64,000 bases of DNA from positions 2,093,032 through 2,157,031 of the forward strand of contig CM060855.1 in the NCBI GenBank assembly GCA_030737835.1, read 5' to 3'. The DNA is from Acorus gramineus (Eukaryota > Streptophyta > Magnoliopsida > Acorales > Acoraceae). Position 1 is the stretch's first letter; each line of letters opens with the position of its first letter. Positions 23,804 through 35,883 of the stretch are shown piece after piece. The notes under the pieces were generated by a model. That model had not been told where the DNA came from. It saw nothing but the letters and a program-made list of their open reading frames with translations, and did not search any database. The position numbers and the translations under genes are program-made.

Positions 23804-24605
23804 CTAGGACCTTTGCTCCTCGATCTTCTTTTCAAGTTCCTCCTTGTTGGCTCCCACAACCTTACCAACCTCCGTTCCCTGCTTCACGAACACAAACGTT
23901 GGAACCGCCTCCACCTTCCATTCCTTCGCTACACTCTTAAGGTGAAGAGAAAACACAATGAGGGTCAGTTTACTCTAGTCTAGGAGAATTCCTCCTTCAA
24001 TAGGAGTCCAGTTCTCGGAGATCTGTGGGAAGAAGGAATGATTTTTTTTTCTCCCATTGGGATGACTAGAAAAGACTTGGGAAAAGAGAATTTTGAACGC
24101 CATTTACCTGGTGTTCAGTAGAAGGAGGATGAGAATGAATATCAAATTGACTTTAAGACAAGATTACCGTGTTCCTAAATTTGGTATGGAAGGACAAGGA
24201 AACACATGCATACCCGGAGCTCGTCAATATCAATCTTTGCGAATGTGACATCGGTGAACTTGGCCGCGAATTGTTTGATTACAGGCTCGATAAACCGGCA
24301 AGGACCGCACCATGATGCAGTGAAATGAATCACCATCTAGTAAGATCAAACATCTCTTATTTTCCATATATATATAACACATATTGAGACAGAGTGATAG
24401 AGATGTTTATTGATTTTCTCACAAGCTTTGTGGAGTTCTGGTTGGTCTCCCAGTGTTCTTTCCAAGCCTTCTCAGATTGGAATGTCAGAATGGTGGATGG
24501 AGCTGCTGTTGGTGTATATTCAACAGCTTCTGTAGCTCTTTCATTTTCTGGTGAGGAAGTGAATGAGTGAGCATCCTTTCTGTGGGATGAGAATATCGAA
24601 CCCAT
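23804..24605 (-). CDS. Thioredoxin h (subgroup II-like), copy A
   Basis: Three exons: 24423-24605, 24214-24336 and 23804-23935. All introns are phase 0 (donors GTGAG and GTATG, acceptors CTAG and TTAAG). The product is 145 residues, with 61, 41 and 43 per exon. The start MGSIFSS fits an N-myristoylation signal (Gly2), as in plant TRX h2-type proteins with N-terminal extensions. The redox motif WCGPC is at residues 70-74 and the cis-Pro is P114 in VPTFVF. The buried Asp normally five residues before the WCGPC Trp is His (VIHFTASW). It would reduce disulfides of target proteins, probably at membranes or in the cytosol. No stops or frameshifts are seen. It is paralogous to copy B and likely an active host gene. 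Confidence 0.93.
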
Positions 24606-24639
24606 CTTTGTTATGATGTGCAAATAGGTTTCACTGGTG

Positions 24640-25400
24640 TAGCATGCATTGATGCATTTGAGTTCCTTTTAAACCCACACCAAACAAGAATCCTTGTTGC
24701 CTTTATTCACTGAAATTCACATGAGAATCAATTCCCCTGCTTGATTACCTTTTCATAAGCAAGTGCGTTTGAAGGATTCTGCTTTTGATTTTTTGGTGGG
24801 GGGAGGGTTGAACCCGACCCAACTCTACATTTAGGTTGGTTTGAGTTGGGGTTTTAGAGTATGGGTTCTATCCGAATCTGAGTAACTCGAATCTAATTTG
24901 GGTTGGTTTGGGATGAGAGATCGAAAACCAAAACCCGAAATAGGGATGATAAATTTAAATATTCCATGTCTTTTTTTAATTATTTAATTTATTATGAAAT
25001 AAAATTTGAACTGTTCAATTTATTTTTATACATATTTTATCACTTCTATAGTTTTATTTCCATGTGAAACATCGACTTTTATAAAATTTTAATTAATTAG
25101 AATGATACTTTTAGAAGTGAAACCAAACTTTAATTAATTAATTAATTAATTATAATTAATTAAGTCTAACTCGAAACCAACTCAACCCGAATAAAATTCG
25201 AACCTAACTCGGACCCGAACCAAACCCGATGGGTTGGGTTTGGGTTCAGCTTCTCAAGTTTGAGAGCGGGTTGGTTTGAGTTTGGATCAATTTCTTTCAA
25301 CTTCGGATTAGGTTCGGGTTGAGCTCCAACCTGATCTAAGCCGCCCAATTAGCAACTTTAGGTCCTTGTAACAAAGTTCTGTTGCCTAAATCACCTCACT
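24640..25400. repeat. Amplified upstream repeat, unit 1
   Basis: It carries the thioredoxin upstream region and then AACCCGA/GGGTTNGGGTT-rich arms. The arms flank an AT-rich core containing GATAAATTTAAATATT and ATTATGAAATAAAATTTGAA. Similar units occur at about 25630-26200, 27640-28230 and 36800-37345. Confidence 0.75.
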
Positions 25401-25560
25401 TTTTATGAGAATATCGAACCCATCTTTGTTATGATATGCAGATAGGTTTCACTGGTGTAGCATGCATTGATGCATTTGAGTTCCTTTTAAATCCCCACCA
25501 CACAATAATCTTTGTTGCCTTTATTCACTAAACTCACATGAGAATCAATTCCTCTAGCTT
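25395..25560 (-). pseudogene. Truncated third thioredoxin first exon with promoter
   Basis: The minus-strand sequence upstream of the ATG is nearly identical to that of copies A and B. The frame reads MGSIFS and then stops (TAA) immediately, at the point where the copies diverge. Only the promoter and six codons remain, followed by the downstream repeat. It cannot encode a thioredoxin. Confidence 0.8.
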
Positions 25561-25629
25561 GATTACCTTTTGGAAAGCAGTGCTTTTGAAGATCTTTTTT
25601 TTTTTTTTTGGGGGGGGGGGGGGGGGGGG

Positions 25630-26200
25630 CATTGTTGGTGTGGTTTGAACCCGACTCAATTTGACCCAACGTGACATTTGGGTGGGTTTGGGTTGGGATT
25701 TTAGCGTGCGGGTTCAACTTGAACCCGAACAGCTTGAACCGAATTCGAGTTGGGTTTGGGTTGAGGGATCGAAAACCTGAAGCCGAAGTAAGGATGATAA
25801 ATTTAAATATTCCATGTCTTTTTTAATTTTTTTTAATTTATTATGAAATAAAATTTGAATTGTTCAACTTATTTTTATATATATTCTATCACTTTTATAG
25901 CTTCATTTATTATATTTTTAATAAAAATGTCCCTTAATTTCATTTTTTTTTTTTGTGAAATATTGACTTTTATAAAGTCTTGATTGATTAGAATGATACG
26001 TTATAGAAGTCAAATTCAAATCCGATATGAGCTCAATCCGAATCCAACTTAACTCGAACCAAACCCGATGGGTTGAATTTGGGTTGAGCTTCTCGAGCTT
26101 GAGAACGGGTTAGGTTGAGTTTAGATTGATTTCTTTTAACTTTGGGATGTGTTCGGGTTGAGCTCCAACCTGACCCAACCCACCCAAGTGGCATATCTAG
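25630..26200. repeat. Amplified upstream repeat, unit 2
   Basis: Same layout as unit 1: GGGTTNGGGTT-rich ends around the GATAAATTTAAATATT core. It is preceded by a T-run passing directly into a run of about twenty G (about 25596-25629). Confidence 0.75.
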
Positions 26201-26327
26201 GTCCTTGTGACAGAGTCCTGGTGCCTAAATCACCTCACTTTTTATGAGTTTGCAAGTTTTGATTACTAGATCAGGCGTTGGAGTGGTGGTTCGAATCTCA
26301 GATGTTCTTTGTAGGTTTGGTGATTTA

Positions 26328-26665
26328 GGGTCCGTTTGGAAACACAGATTGAAAAGTAGTTTTTTGAATAAAACTGCTTTTTAAGATGATTTTAGACATT
26401 GACTTTTATTGGGATGTTTTTTTTTTAATTCATGAATCAATATTTGAAAGCAGTTGATGTTTGGTAGAGAAAGTTGCTTTTCAATTCAAAAAATCGATTC
26501 CAATAAAAAAACGTTGTTTTTGAGCTTTTCAGAGCACGGATTTTGAGAGAAAAATTAAAACGAATCCAGTTTTCGATTCTGAATAAAGCTGATCTGTTTG
26601 GCTGCACGATTTTAGCAGCTTTTCAAAAAGCAAAAGTTGCCCCAAATGTATAACCAAAAGAGGCC
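26328..26665. mobile_element. PIF/Harbinger (Tourist-like) MITE, 338 bp
   Basis: TTA duplications lie at 26325-26327 and 26666-26668. The termini GGGTCCGTTTGG and, inverted, GGCCTCTTTTGG pair. It is non-coding and related to the element at 33849. Confidence 0.75.
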
Positions 26666-26668
26666 TTA

Positions 26669-27640
26669 GTCATTGGAGTTGTTCAAGAGGATTTGATTGT
26701 ATTGTTTAAACAGGAGATGTTTAATTAGTGAGGGACTGGAAAGCCATAAGTTATGAAGTACGTATGCATTAAAGCACACCTTTTGGCTTATGGAGTTTGG
26801 TTATGAATCTGATTCGGTATAAAGTGGGGCTACATATCAAAGTACTTGTCATCATCTTTTAGGCTACTTCAGCCCTTATTCAAGTTTATATTTAAATTTT
26901 ATTAAAAATTTGAATAAAATTTTTATTTGATATGATGTGTCTTTAACCAAAACTTTGTGTTTTATTTAAATCTTTTAAAAAACATGGAATTGAAAAAGAA
27001 AAAAAAATAGCATTTGAAAATTCGGGTAAATGTTTGACCCTCGATTTTGGTAAAAATTTGAATAAAAGTTTTATTTGGTATGTGTATGGGTAAATGGTTG
27101 GAAAGATTTTGTAGAGATTTTTACTCAAATTTAAATTTGGGTAAATATTTGAGTATAAGATTGAAGATGCTCTTATAAATTAGGGGTTTACATGTCAAAG
27201 TATTTTTTTTTATTATAAATTTTTATTTATATTGTATCCATAACTTATCTATGTTAAATCAAACAATTTTTTTTTATTATATTTTTTTGACGAGAATAAC
27301 AAAAAAAAAAAAAAAAACCGAACATATAATGATTTATTTTCATATTTGTATTGGAATAGTTCTTTAGAATAGCTTAAATGTCATTTTTAAAGTGGTAGGT
27401 TTAAATTATGAACTTGAGTTCAAAGCCTCCATTGATAACAAAATGGGGAATAAAAAAAATTGACACTCCAAACAAAGTGGAAATGCTGATTTAACATTTT
27501 GGATGCCACAATCCACTTATGTCAGTCACATCTCATGCTGCCTGTGAATTTGTTCCTAAGACAGGCCATTTTTGCACAAGAATTGGTTCGGTCATGAAAG
27601 ATTCACAAATAAATTTATGGCCTAACAAAAGGTTTCAACA
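26669..27640. other. Repeat-derived AT-rich DNA upstream of the thioredoxin copies
   Basis: No gene. Part (about 27370-27630) recurs at 40790-41060. The tail with AAATTAGGGGTTTACATGTCAAAG (about 27178) recurs near 28845 and 37980. Confidence 0.6.
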
Positions 27641-28230
27641 GATTGAACCCGATCCAATCTTACTCAACTTGACATTTGAGCGAGTTTGGGTTGGGGTTTT
27701 AGTGGGCGGGTTCAACCCGAAGCTAAACAGCTTGAATTTAATTTGAGTTGGGTTTAGGTTGAGGGATTGAAAACCTGAACTCAATTTGAACCCGAAGTAG
27801 GGGTGATAAATTTAAATATTCTATGTTTTATTTAGTTATATATTTATTATGAAATAAAATTTGAATTGTTCAATTTATTTTTATATATATTCTATCACTC
27901 CGATAGTTTCATTTACATATTTTTAATAAAAATGTTCCTTAATTTCATTTTTCTTATTTTTTTTTATGTGAAACATTGATTTTTAAAAGTTTTAATTGAT
28001 TAGAAGGATATGTTTTAGAAGTCAAACCCAAATCTGATCTGAGTCCAACCCGAACCTAACTTGAACCCGAATCAAACCAGACGGGTTGAGTTTGTGTTGA
28101 GCTTCTCGGGTTTGAGAACGGGTTGGGTTGAGTTTGGATTGATTTCTTTTGAATTTCAGGTTGGATTTAGGTTGAGCTCTAACCCAACTCAACCCAACCC
28201 GCCCAAGTAGCACCTCTAGGTGCTTATAAC
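27640..28230. repeat. Amplified upstream repeat, unit 3
   Basis: AACCCGA-rich arms and the same AT-rich core as units 1, 2 and 4. Confidence 0.75.
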
Positions 28231-29186
28231 TAAGTCTTGTTGCCTAAATCACCTCACTTTTGATGAGTTTGCAAGTTTTGATTACTAGATCCGGTGTTGG
28301 AGTGGTGGTTCGAATCTCATGTGCTCTTTGCAGGTTTGGTGATTTAGTTACTGGAGTTCTTCAGGAGGATTTAATTGTTTAGAATTGTTTGAACATGAGA
28401 TGTTTTAATTAGTGAGGGATAGGAAAGCCATAAGTTATGAAGGTACATATGCATTAAAGTACACCACCTTCTGGCTTCCGGAGTTTGTTATGAATTCTGA
28501 TTTGGCATCTAAGGGCCTACATATCAAAGTCACTTGTCATTATTTTTTAAGTCATCTCTAGCTCTTACTCAAACTTATACTTATATTTCACTAAAAATTT
28601 GATTAAAAACCTTATTTGATATGATGTGTCTTCAACTATAATCTTTTATTTTACTCATCTTTTAAAATTAGCTTTGAAAATTGGGTAAATGTTTGACTCT
28701 CTCTTGATTTGGGTAAAACTTTGAATAAAAGCTTTATTTAGTATGTGTATGGGTAAATAATTGAAAATATTTTATAGTGATTTTTACTCAAATTTAAGTT
28801 TGGATAAACATTTGAGTATAAGGTTGGAGATGTTCTTATAAATTAGGGGTTTCCATGTCAAAGTTTTTTTGCGTTTATTATAAATTATTATTTATATTGT
28901 ATTCACAACTTATCCATGCTCAATCAAATAAAATAAAAATTTCTTCATTATATTTTCTAGGAAAAATTAATTAGAGGTTCTCACAGCCACCACCCTATTA
29001 TTTTTAAGTCTCTTGATTTTTTTTACTTTTCTCTAGGTCCCTATCACTCAATCTCATTTTTTTTTAGGTCCAAACTAACCAATTCCGTCAGACCTCTCTT
29101 TTTGACTTCCAAAAATGCCCTTTCAACAATTTGTTTTTACACAATCTATCATTTCTCTTAAACACCTTCTTCAACCTCTCTTAAAC
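28231..29186. other. Repeat tail and start of a MULE remnant region
   Basis: 28231-28965 matches 37360-38050. After about 28966 unique AT-rich sequence begins and runs into a CT-rich leader at about 29190. No gene. Confidence 0.5.
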
Positions 29187-29845
29187 CATGATTTTTTCAC
29201 TCTCTCTCTCTCTCTCTTTCAAAACCTCTTCCTCCCCCTCCCTCTCCCCCACCCTCCTCGTAATGAATGACCTTTCGATCCCCCCTCTCTCTAAAAGAAA
29301 CCCTCCCCCCAAGCCCTTTGTCTCCTCGCGTGTCTCCGCCCTCCCATTCGCGTCTTTCCTCCCTCCCTACCCTAGCGGCGCGGCATTAGTCCTCCCCTCC
29401 CATCCCTTTCAGATCAGCTACCTAACAGGTGTTGACCGTGGTCAGGTATTCTATTTCAAATCATCCACCCCATCAACTACGATCTCTTGAGTGTTTGTTC
29501 CATGAAATGAGTTTTGTGAATGTTCTGTGAAATGGATTTTCTGAATGTTACGTGAAATGGGTTTTCTGAATGTTATGTGGTATTCTGTATGTTTTGTTAA
29601 ATGAGTTTTGTGGTATTCTATGAACGTTAACAGTGTACCTAGATCAATTAACAATGTACTCAGTGTTGTTTAATGATTATAATTAATTGTTCACCATGTT
29701 TATTGTGTAATAATGATAATACAAAGTACACAGTATTGTTTAATCTATGAACACATATACACAGTGTACACATAGAATCAACACATATGCATAATGTATA
29801 AATGTTGTTTGATGTTTAAAAGTTTGTTTTTGTAGATATTTGAGT
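29187..29845. other. CT-rich leader and tandem short repeats of a decayed MULE
   Basis: A CTCTCT tract and C-rich DNA (29190-29420) precede about four ~27-bp repeats of GTGAAATGRRTTTTCTGAATGTT (29500-29580). Variants of AACARTGTACTCAG follow and recur to about 31560. Confidence 0.5.
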
Positions 29846-29851
29846 TTATCC

Positions 29852-30127
29852 ATGGAATCCTTCATGACAGTTTGTTCATACAATGGAGAAGCACAACTAG
29901 TTAATATTTGTAGAACTACAATATATTCAGATATTGTAAATAAAATATGTCAAAGATGGAAGCTTAATCCATCCAAAGTCACTTTGCAGTACGACATTCC
30001 TGTTTAAAACAACGTCAGAATGACTCTTGTGAACAATATAGATGCTGAGATGATGTATGACATTTACAAGATGTGTGGTGCTAAGTTTATCCAGATGAAT
30101 ATTTTCATAAATGTGAGAGAGCCTTGA
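29852..30127 (+). pseudogene. PB1-like N-terminal part of a MULE transposase
   Basis: After a TTTTTGTAG acceptor-like site the frame starts ATGGAATCC. It encodes SYNGEAQLVNI, then SDIVNKICQRWKLNPSKVTL and YDI, a PB1-like pattern found at the N-terminus of plant MuDR-class transposases. A TAA (30005-30007) interrupts it, and the similarity continues beyond (NIDAEMMYDIYKMCG). The catalytic domain is absent, so this is an internal-deletion derivative. Confidence 0.5.
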
Positions 30128-30427
30128 TGGAGATGCAGATGTAAGGTAAATTGTTATCCTGCTTCTTCTCATGATCACAGATGGTTTAACAATATGCTAA
30201 CACTGTACTCATATGGTTTAATAGTGTACAACTGAAAATTAGTAATGTATTCAATATGTTTAACAGTGTATTAAATATTATTTTTAATAGTATATTATAA
30301 TGCTTTATATGCTTCGTTGTATCACATCTAATATTGAGATAAGAATGAATTGCAGGATGTCCAACAATGTCCAACCAAACCTAGATACATCAGTACCTAC
30401 ATCTTGTAGCATAGTTTCTTAAAGGAA

Positions 30428-30670
30428 AGCTATTTATGGGAGTTCAAGAAGTGGGATGCTGACAAGCGTGTGGTAGGTGTTCAGAGGAAGAAGGAAGAAG
30501 GCAACATATGTATTAAACCTCCATTAATGAAAATCAGATTATGGAGAAAAAAAAAAAGGATTCAGTCGCAGGCAGATCTGGACGCAATGCCATTATATTT
30601 TTGTTCGAGATGCAAGAGCCTTGGACACAACAAGAAGACATGTAGAAATTCAGTTGCAGTTGAAGAATGA
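30428..30670 (+). pseudogene. C-terminal zinc-knuckle exon of the decayed MULE transposase
   Basis: The open frame reads LWEFKKWDADKR then, after basic residues, a knuckle CSRCKSLGHNKKTC (C-x2-C-x4-H-x4-C), and stops at 30670. Plant MULE transposases often end this way. Together with the PB1-like segment it brackets a missing catalytic core. Confidence 0.55.
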
Positions 30671-32600
30671 AATTGTTAGTTCAATTTGAAAAATAACTTT
30701 TTGTTTTAATTACATATTTTGATTGTCATGTATGAACATCTATTTGTATTCTTATTTCTTATTGATTGCATGTTGATCCGATGATGCTTAAACTATTGTG
30801 AATATATATAGGTTTGTAGATCACAATGTACTTAGAAGAACTAATAATGTATTTGTAGTGCGTAACAGCGTACCCAAATGAACTAACAAGGCACTAGAAG
30901 TGAATCACGGTGTAACTAGATAGACTAACACAACTATCATTCAGAACACAATTATCATTCATAATACAACTTCATTCATAACATAACTACCATTCATAAC
31001 ACCACTATCATTCATAACACAATTATCATTCATAACATAACTAGTATTACATAAGTTATACGATTCAAAACACAACTATCATTCATAACACAATTAGTAT
31101 TAAATAATTTATACCATTCAAAACACAACTGTCATTCATAACTCAACTTCTACTCATAACATCAATTAGTCAACAAATGTACATTAGATCCATTCAAAAC
31201 ACAACTTCTTGTCCATTCAAGTTATATGAATAATAGATCCATTCAAAACACCAAGTACAACAGTTTTTCCTTCAATGCTTTCATTATGACATAGTTAGCA
31301 TTGGTGAAGTACTTGTTCTTCAGCCTAGAATCCATTGATGTCGAGTCTATGTTTGTCCTCTCCCCAAAAGCAAGCAACTCTATGGCCGAAAAATATCGAT
31401 GTTGAATTAATAGAGAATTGGGAGTGAACGGCAACTGGATTGTTCCTCTATACCTAGAATAACATAGGACAAACATAAGTTGCTGAAGATTTACAATGTA
31501 CTCAGATAAATGAACAATATACTCAGATTAGTTAACAATGTACCCAGATTTTATAACAATGCATATAATGTATAAAATGTAAAACCGATACAAGTTTCTC
31601 TATCACATAAAATAAATCCGAGACAAGTATACAATCAGGAAAGATAGTGGTGCAAATACATTGTCACAGGCCTACTAATCCAACATGATGCATGAGTTCA
31701 AATGCTTGGTTGGTTAACATGTGATTCCCAATAGTCAAGAGTAAGGAGGTCTAAAAACACTCTTTCTAACAATTTGATTTAACTAATATTATTAAGGAAT
31801 TCCAAACCACTTTATTTCTCAATAATGTAAAAATTCATTTTCTAGTATTATTCCTATGGAGAATGAGAAAACTCATAAACAAATATATTTCTCTTAGCAA
31901 AACATGGTGAATGAAATACATTTCATTCATCATAGTCATTTGAAAGACTTAGACCACCCACCTTGCTCCCCCCTCCCCCCACAGTGATAAGATGTCAGCT
32001 AACATCACATCCATGGTGGATCAATCATTATTGCCAAATCAAAGAGGCTATGTTTAAGTGTATGACTCCTCTTGGGCTTGGAAAGAAAGACCTCTCAGGT
32101 TGAATGTTAATGATTGAGAAAAAAAAGTGGTGGCTTTGTAGGTGGATCAATTGTTTTGCATGAATAATCAAAATCTCGATATTTGACAATCAAATCATAT
32201 CATAATGATTGAAAATGTAAAAAAAAAAAATCAAATCAAGTCTCAAATGATTTGGACTATCTACAACGAAATGTTAATTTATATTGTGATTCAATCAATA
32301 GAGTTTGTTTTGAAAATCTGGATCATCATGATTGGTTCTAATTATACAATTAGATGTCAGACCAAATAAGAATTATTGAAGCAAAGACAAATATATTAAT
32401 TCGGCTTTCCCGTAATTTAGAGAGATTGTTGTCATTTTTTTAAAATCCTAGAACAACTTACTCAACTTCTAAATTCAAGATATGTTACCCCAAAAGTCCC
32501 ATTGGACCTTCACAAACTCTAATAGAAAGCCTACCCAAAAAAATAACATGCCAAACCTAGACTTCTCAAATCCTCAAGGTGTCGTTTGGATAGATGCATA
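30671..32600. other. AT-rich DNA with short tandem repeats
   Basis: About 30940-31240 holds many imperfect units of CATTCATAACACAACTAT. AACAATGTACYCAGA motifs continue to 31560. A 77-codon minus-strand frame (31243-31476) begins after an acceptor-like TTATTCTAG and may be a terminal exon of the decayed MULE, but I recognise no family. Nothing is recognised from 31600 to 32600. Confidence 0.45.
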
Positions 32601-33489
32601 TGCTAAGGTTTATGACTCATTTGTCTAATCAAAATAGCCAGAACGAGCTTCAACCGAGTCGAGCTTGAGCAGAATCCAACCAGTGCGACTTATTTATCAC
32701 TTTTGGGCTTACTTTTTGGTAAGGTCATCATAATATGGATAAATAGTTAAAGAACGGTTTATCATGCTTGTTATATAAAAAAATTGTCATAAAAAGCATA
32801 TAATTGTCTTGATTTTAATTGAAAATGATTATTTTGTTTTGTATATCATATATGTCATCTTTTATCTAGTTTTTGATAAGTGTGAATAAACACAACATTA
32901 TTGATGAAATTTGTATTCTTTAAAATTGGGATGATTTATCTTTAAAATTTTATCCAAATCTAGCTCTTTTGGATATGTATCAATTTAATATCATCTAGTG
33001 GACATCAATCTTTGTCCTTGAAAGTATATTTTATATGATGTTCTTGAAAGAATTTTTTTGAGTGGAATGAGGTATAAGTGGGATGCTGCTTTTGCATAAA
33101 TCAACCATTCAAAGTTCCGACCATTAATATGTCAATATAACTATAAGAATACTGTTACACTCAGTTTTTTTCTCAGTCCAAAACACAGTCCTATATACCG
33201 CATTAGTAATCCAATAATCCATATACCTAGTTAAATGTTGTATATACCATATTAAATATTTTCTTACGATTCATTTAACTCGAAATGGAGCGATATGCAA
33301 TTTTTATCAAAGTACATACCTCATTAGATGATGTTTACCATATTTAAAACAATGAAAACATATGAGATATGTGATTTGGTTGGTGAATGTGACTGAGTCT
33401 AACATTTTCCTAACTATAATTGGCTTAGCACTCCTCCCACCATAAGCTGAGAAATAGGGTTCATCCTACGTCTTTGATTCGCGCATTTG

Positions 33490-33785
33490 TGGAAAAATTT
33501 GGCAACGGATGAGATCATTCCCAAGGTCGGGTCGATCGAGGACTGAATCCCAAGTGCTCCAGCTCGTCATCCTTGCTGCACTGTGGGCAATTTGGTTGAG
33601 CCGCAACAAACGTATCTTCACGGGACAGCGATTCTGCGTTTTCAAAAGCTTGGGAAGACTCTTCGTGGTTCATCTCAACTTGGGGGCGCTCATTGGTGGG
33701 TGCACGAGGGGTCTGGCTCGCAAACAGTGTGTTACATATCGACCCGGGCTAGCAATCTATTGGGTAGGCTGCTCAGTGGTGTAAT
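33490..33785 (+). pseudogene. LINE (non-LTR) C-terminal fragment
   Basis: The translation contains VILAALWAIWLSRNKRIF. This is the LWxIWxxRNxRxF pattern that follows the zinc-binding region of plant LINE reverse transcriptases, ahead of RNase H. There is no start, no reverse transcriptase core and no complete downstream domain. It lies within the insertion that separates halves of duplicated block B. Confidence 0.5.
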
Positions 33786-33848
33786 CTGATTTGGGGAAGT
33801 TTTATTTTTTTTGTGGGCTACTTTGTATGCTTTTAGATTTTTGCTTTA

Positions 33849-34736
33849 GGGTCCGTTTGGAAACACCTATTGAAAAGTTGTTTTGATAATAAAGCTGTTT
33901 TTTAAGATGTTTTTTTACCATGGATTTTTATGGGATGCTTTTCTTTAATTCAGGAATTACGTTTGCTGCTAATAATATAAGCTACTTATCTACATATGAA
34001 ATTTAGGTCATGTTTGGTAACAAATCCAATGCTTATTACATTACATACGTAAGTTTACCTAAATACCCTCGTCGTCTCACATGTAACAAACACAGTGAGG
34101 GTTTTGTAAAAACAATTTGTCACCCCTCCAGGCTTCCCACTTCCGGCAGCCGTCTATCTCTCAATCAGATGGCATTCATCCCACCTCGCCAGTGTGCCTT
34201 TGTCGATCTCCCCTTCCAGCTCGGTGAATCATCACCTCCCCCTGTTTTGTTTTTTTTGTTTTTATTATTTTATTTCATATGATCTTTGAAAATGTTGGTG
34301 ATTCAAATGAAAAGAACACCATCATATGCATTTTGAATCATTACATTATAAGAACATGTGAATTAATCCCCTGATTATTTTTTTATGGGATTGACATTAA
34401 ATTTTTTTTTAAGGGTTAGCAAAAGGGGAGAAACCAGAGACCCAAAAAAAGAACGCCCGATGTGAGAGAATAAGTTGGTATTCATTAATAAATAAGGGTA
34501 ATTTTGGGGTAGATGAAGGGTTCAAAGGTCGTTTGACTGACCAATAATTGATTAATAAAAATAGCTTCCCCTGAAAGCATACCTGGTGAGCTTTGAAAAT
34601 AACGGATTTCAAGGTAAGAATTGACGTTAATCAACCCATCGATTCCCAATTAAGTAGCAGTGTTTGGCAATCAACTGGTGGCTTTTTTACCGACTGAAAA
34701 GCAGAATCAGCCACAAACGGGATACCAAACGAGGCC
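33849..34736. mobile_element. PIF/Harbinger (Tourist-like) element, 888 bp
   Basis: TTA duplications lie at 33846-33848 and 34737-34739. The termini GGGTCCGTTTGG and, inverted, GGCCTCGTTTGG pair, and the next bases resemble the element at 26328. The interior has no transposase and may contain a nested insertion near 34005 (TTAGGTCATGTTTGG). Confidence 0.65.
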
Positions 34737-35883
34737 TTAGGGGACATGAATTCCTTTACACTTCTTGTGTGAGTAATCAGTGTTCAATCTCTTTTTCTTT
34801 CCTCCCCCCCTCCTTGCTTTGAGGGATGATTCAGATTACTGTAACCTCTTTTATATAGCTACCATTTTCTAAAAAAAGGAAAAAAAAACTGTAATAGTGT
34901 TATTTGGAATCAATTTGAACTTGTGAGCACTACCATGTTTCAAACATGTATATTTCACACGTAAAATGTACTATGAATTTAATTGAATACACTCTGTTAC
35001 CTGTTATGCATATATGTGTGATGGTTAATAAAAACCAAATGAATTTGAAAACCTGAAGAATCAGATATTTGAAACTCTTTTGACAAATCTGAATCTTGTA
35101 TGTTGTAATTTGTTTTTATCAATGGATGATCATTGCACGTTTGGAGTCCAAGAAATGGTTTCATGTTGAGCACCTGAAACACATAGAATCATCATGTCAA
35201 AAACAGCACAATTATGTATTTTACATTGAGGTAGTTATACAAAGCATAGCATATAAAGGACTGTTTACTGATAGACTTCAAAAGTGAAATAACTTATCAA
35301 ACATCTAATTCTAAATTTTCATGGTACACTTCATATGAACTTGGGAGGAAGAACTGATATATAACCTAATGCTCCTCTTTATTGTCATGTCATACTATTT
35401 TTGCTTCCTTTAACAGTGCAACTATTTCTGTATGTTATTGTGCCATGTTAGGAGATGAAGATGGCCTTTCACTGATTTGGTTTCTGGGAAATGTTTCCCA
35501 CTTCCTCTGCGAACCTACTCACTGTGAGAGGGGCTTCAAAGTAAGTTCCATTATGTGATAGATGGATGAAAAACTCTCCGAGATTTGTTGCACAAACAAA
35601 ACTAATGGAATGATAATCCAGAACAGACTAGTGCTTGTTAATTACATATAATTTAGTGCATCCAAGATCTCATTCCAACTTAGCTTGAAATGCTATAATT
35701 TGAACAGACTAGTGCTTGTTAATTACATATAATTTAGTGCATCCAAGATCTCATGACATAACTGAAAAGGGCAGAGAGATCAGAAAGAGATGAAGAGAAG
35801 GAGAGGGAGAGACGGTGACACACACACACACACAAGCTAGAGAGCAATAATGGTACATATGTTCTTTGTCATGCTCGTACTAA

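Larger units (their letters stand above)
22300..28970. repeat. Duplicated thioredoxin block A
   Basis: It is colinear with 32615-41065. Near-identical sequence covers about 22390-22860, 22860-23200 and 23280-24660, including the thioredoxin gene, its introns and its flanks. Later parts match in pieces. Differences are mostly insertions in block B. The minus-strand thioredoxin gene and its repeat-rich upstream DNA form the duplicated unit. Confidence 0.85.

Noticed and set aside
29188-29490. 100-codon S/P/L-rich frame
   Set aside because: It derives from a CT-rich leader tract with no conserved domain.
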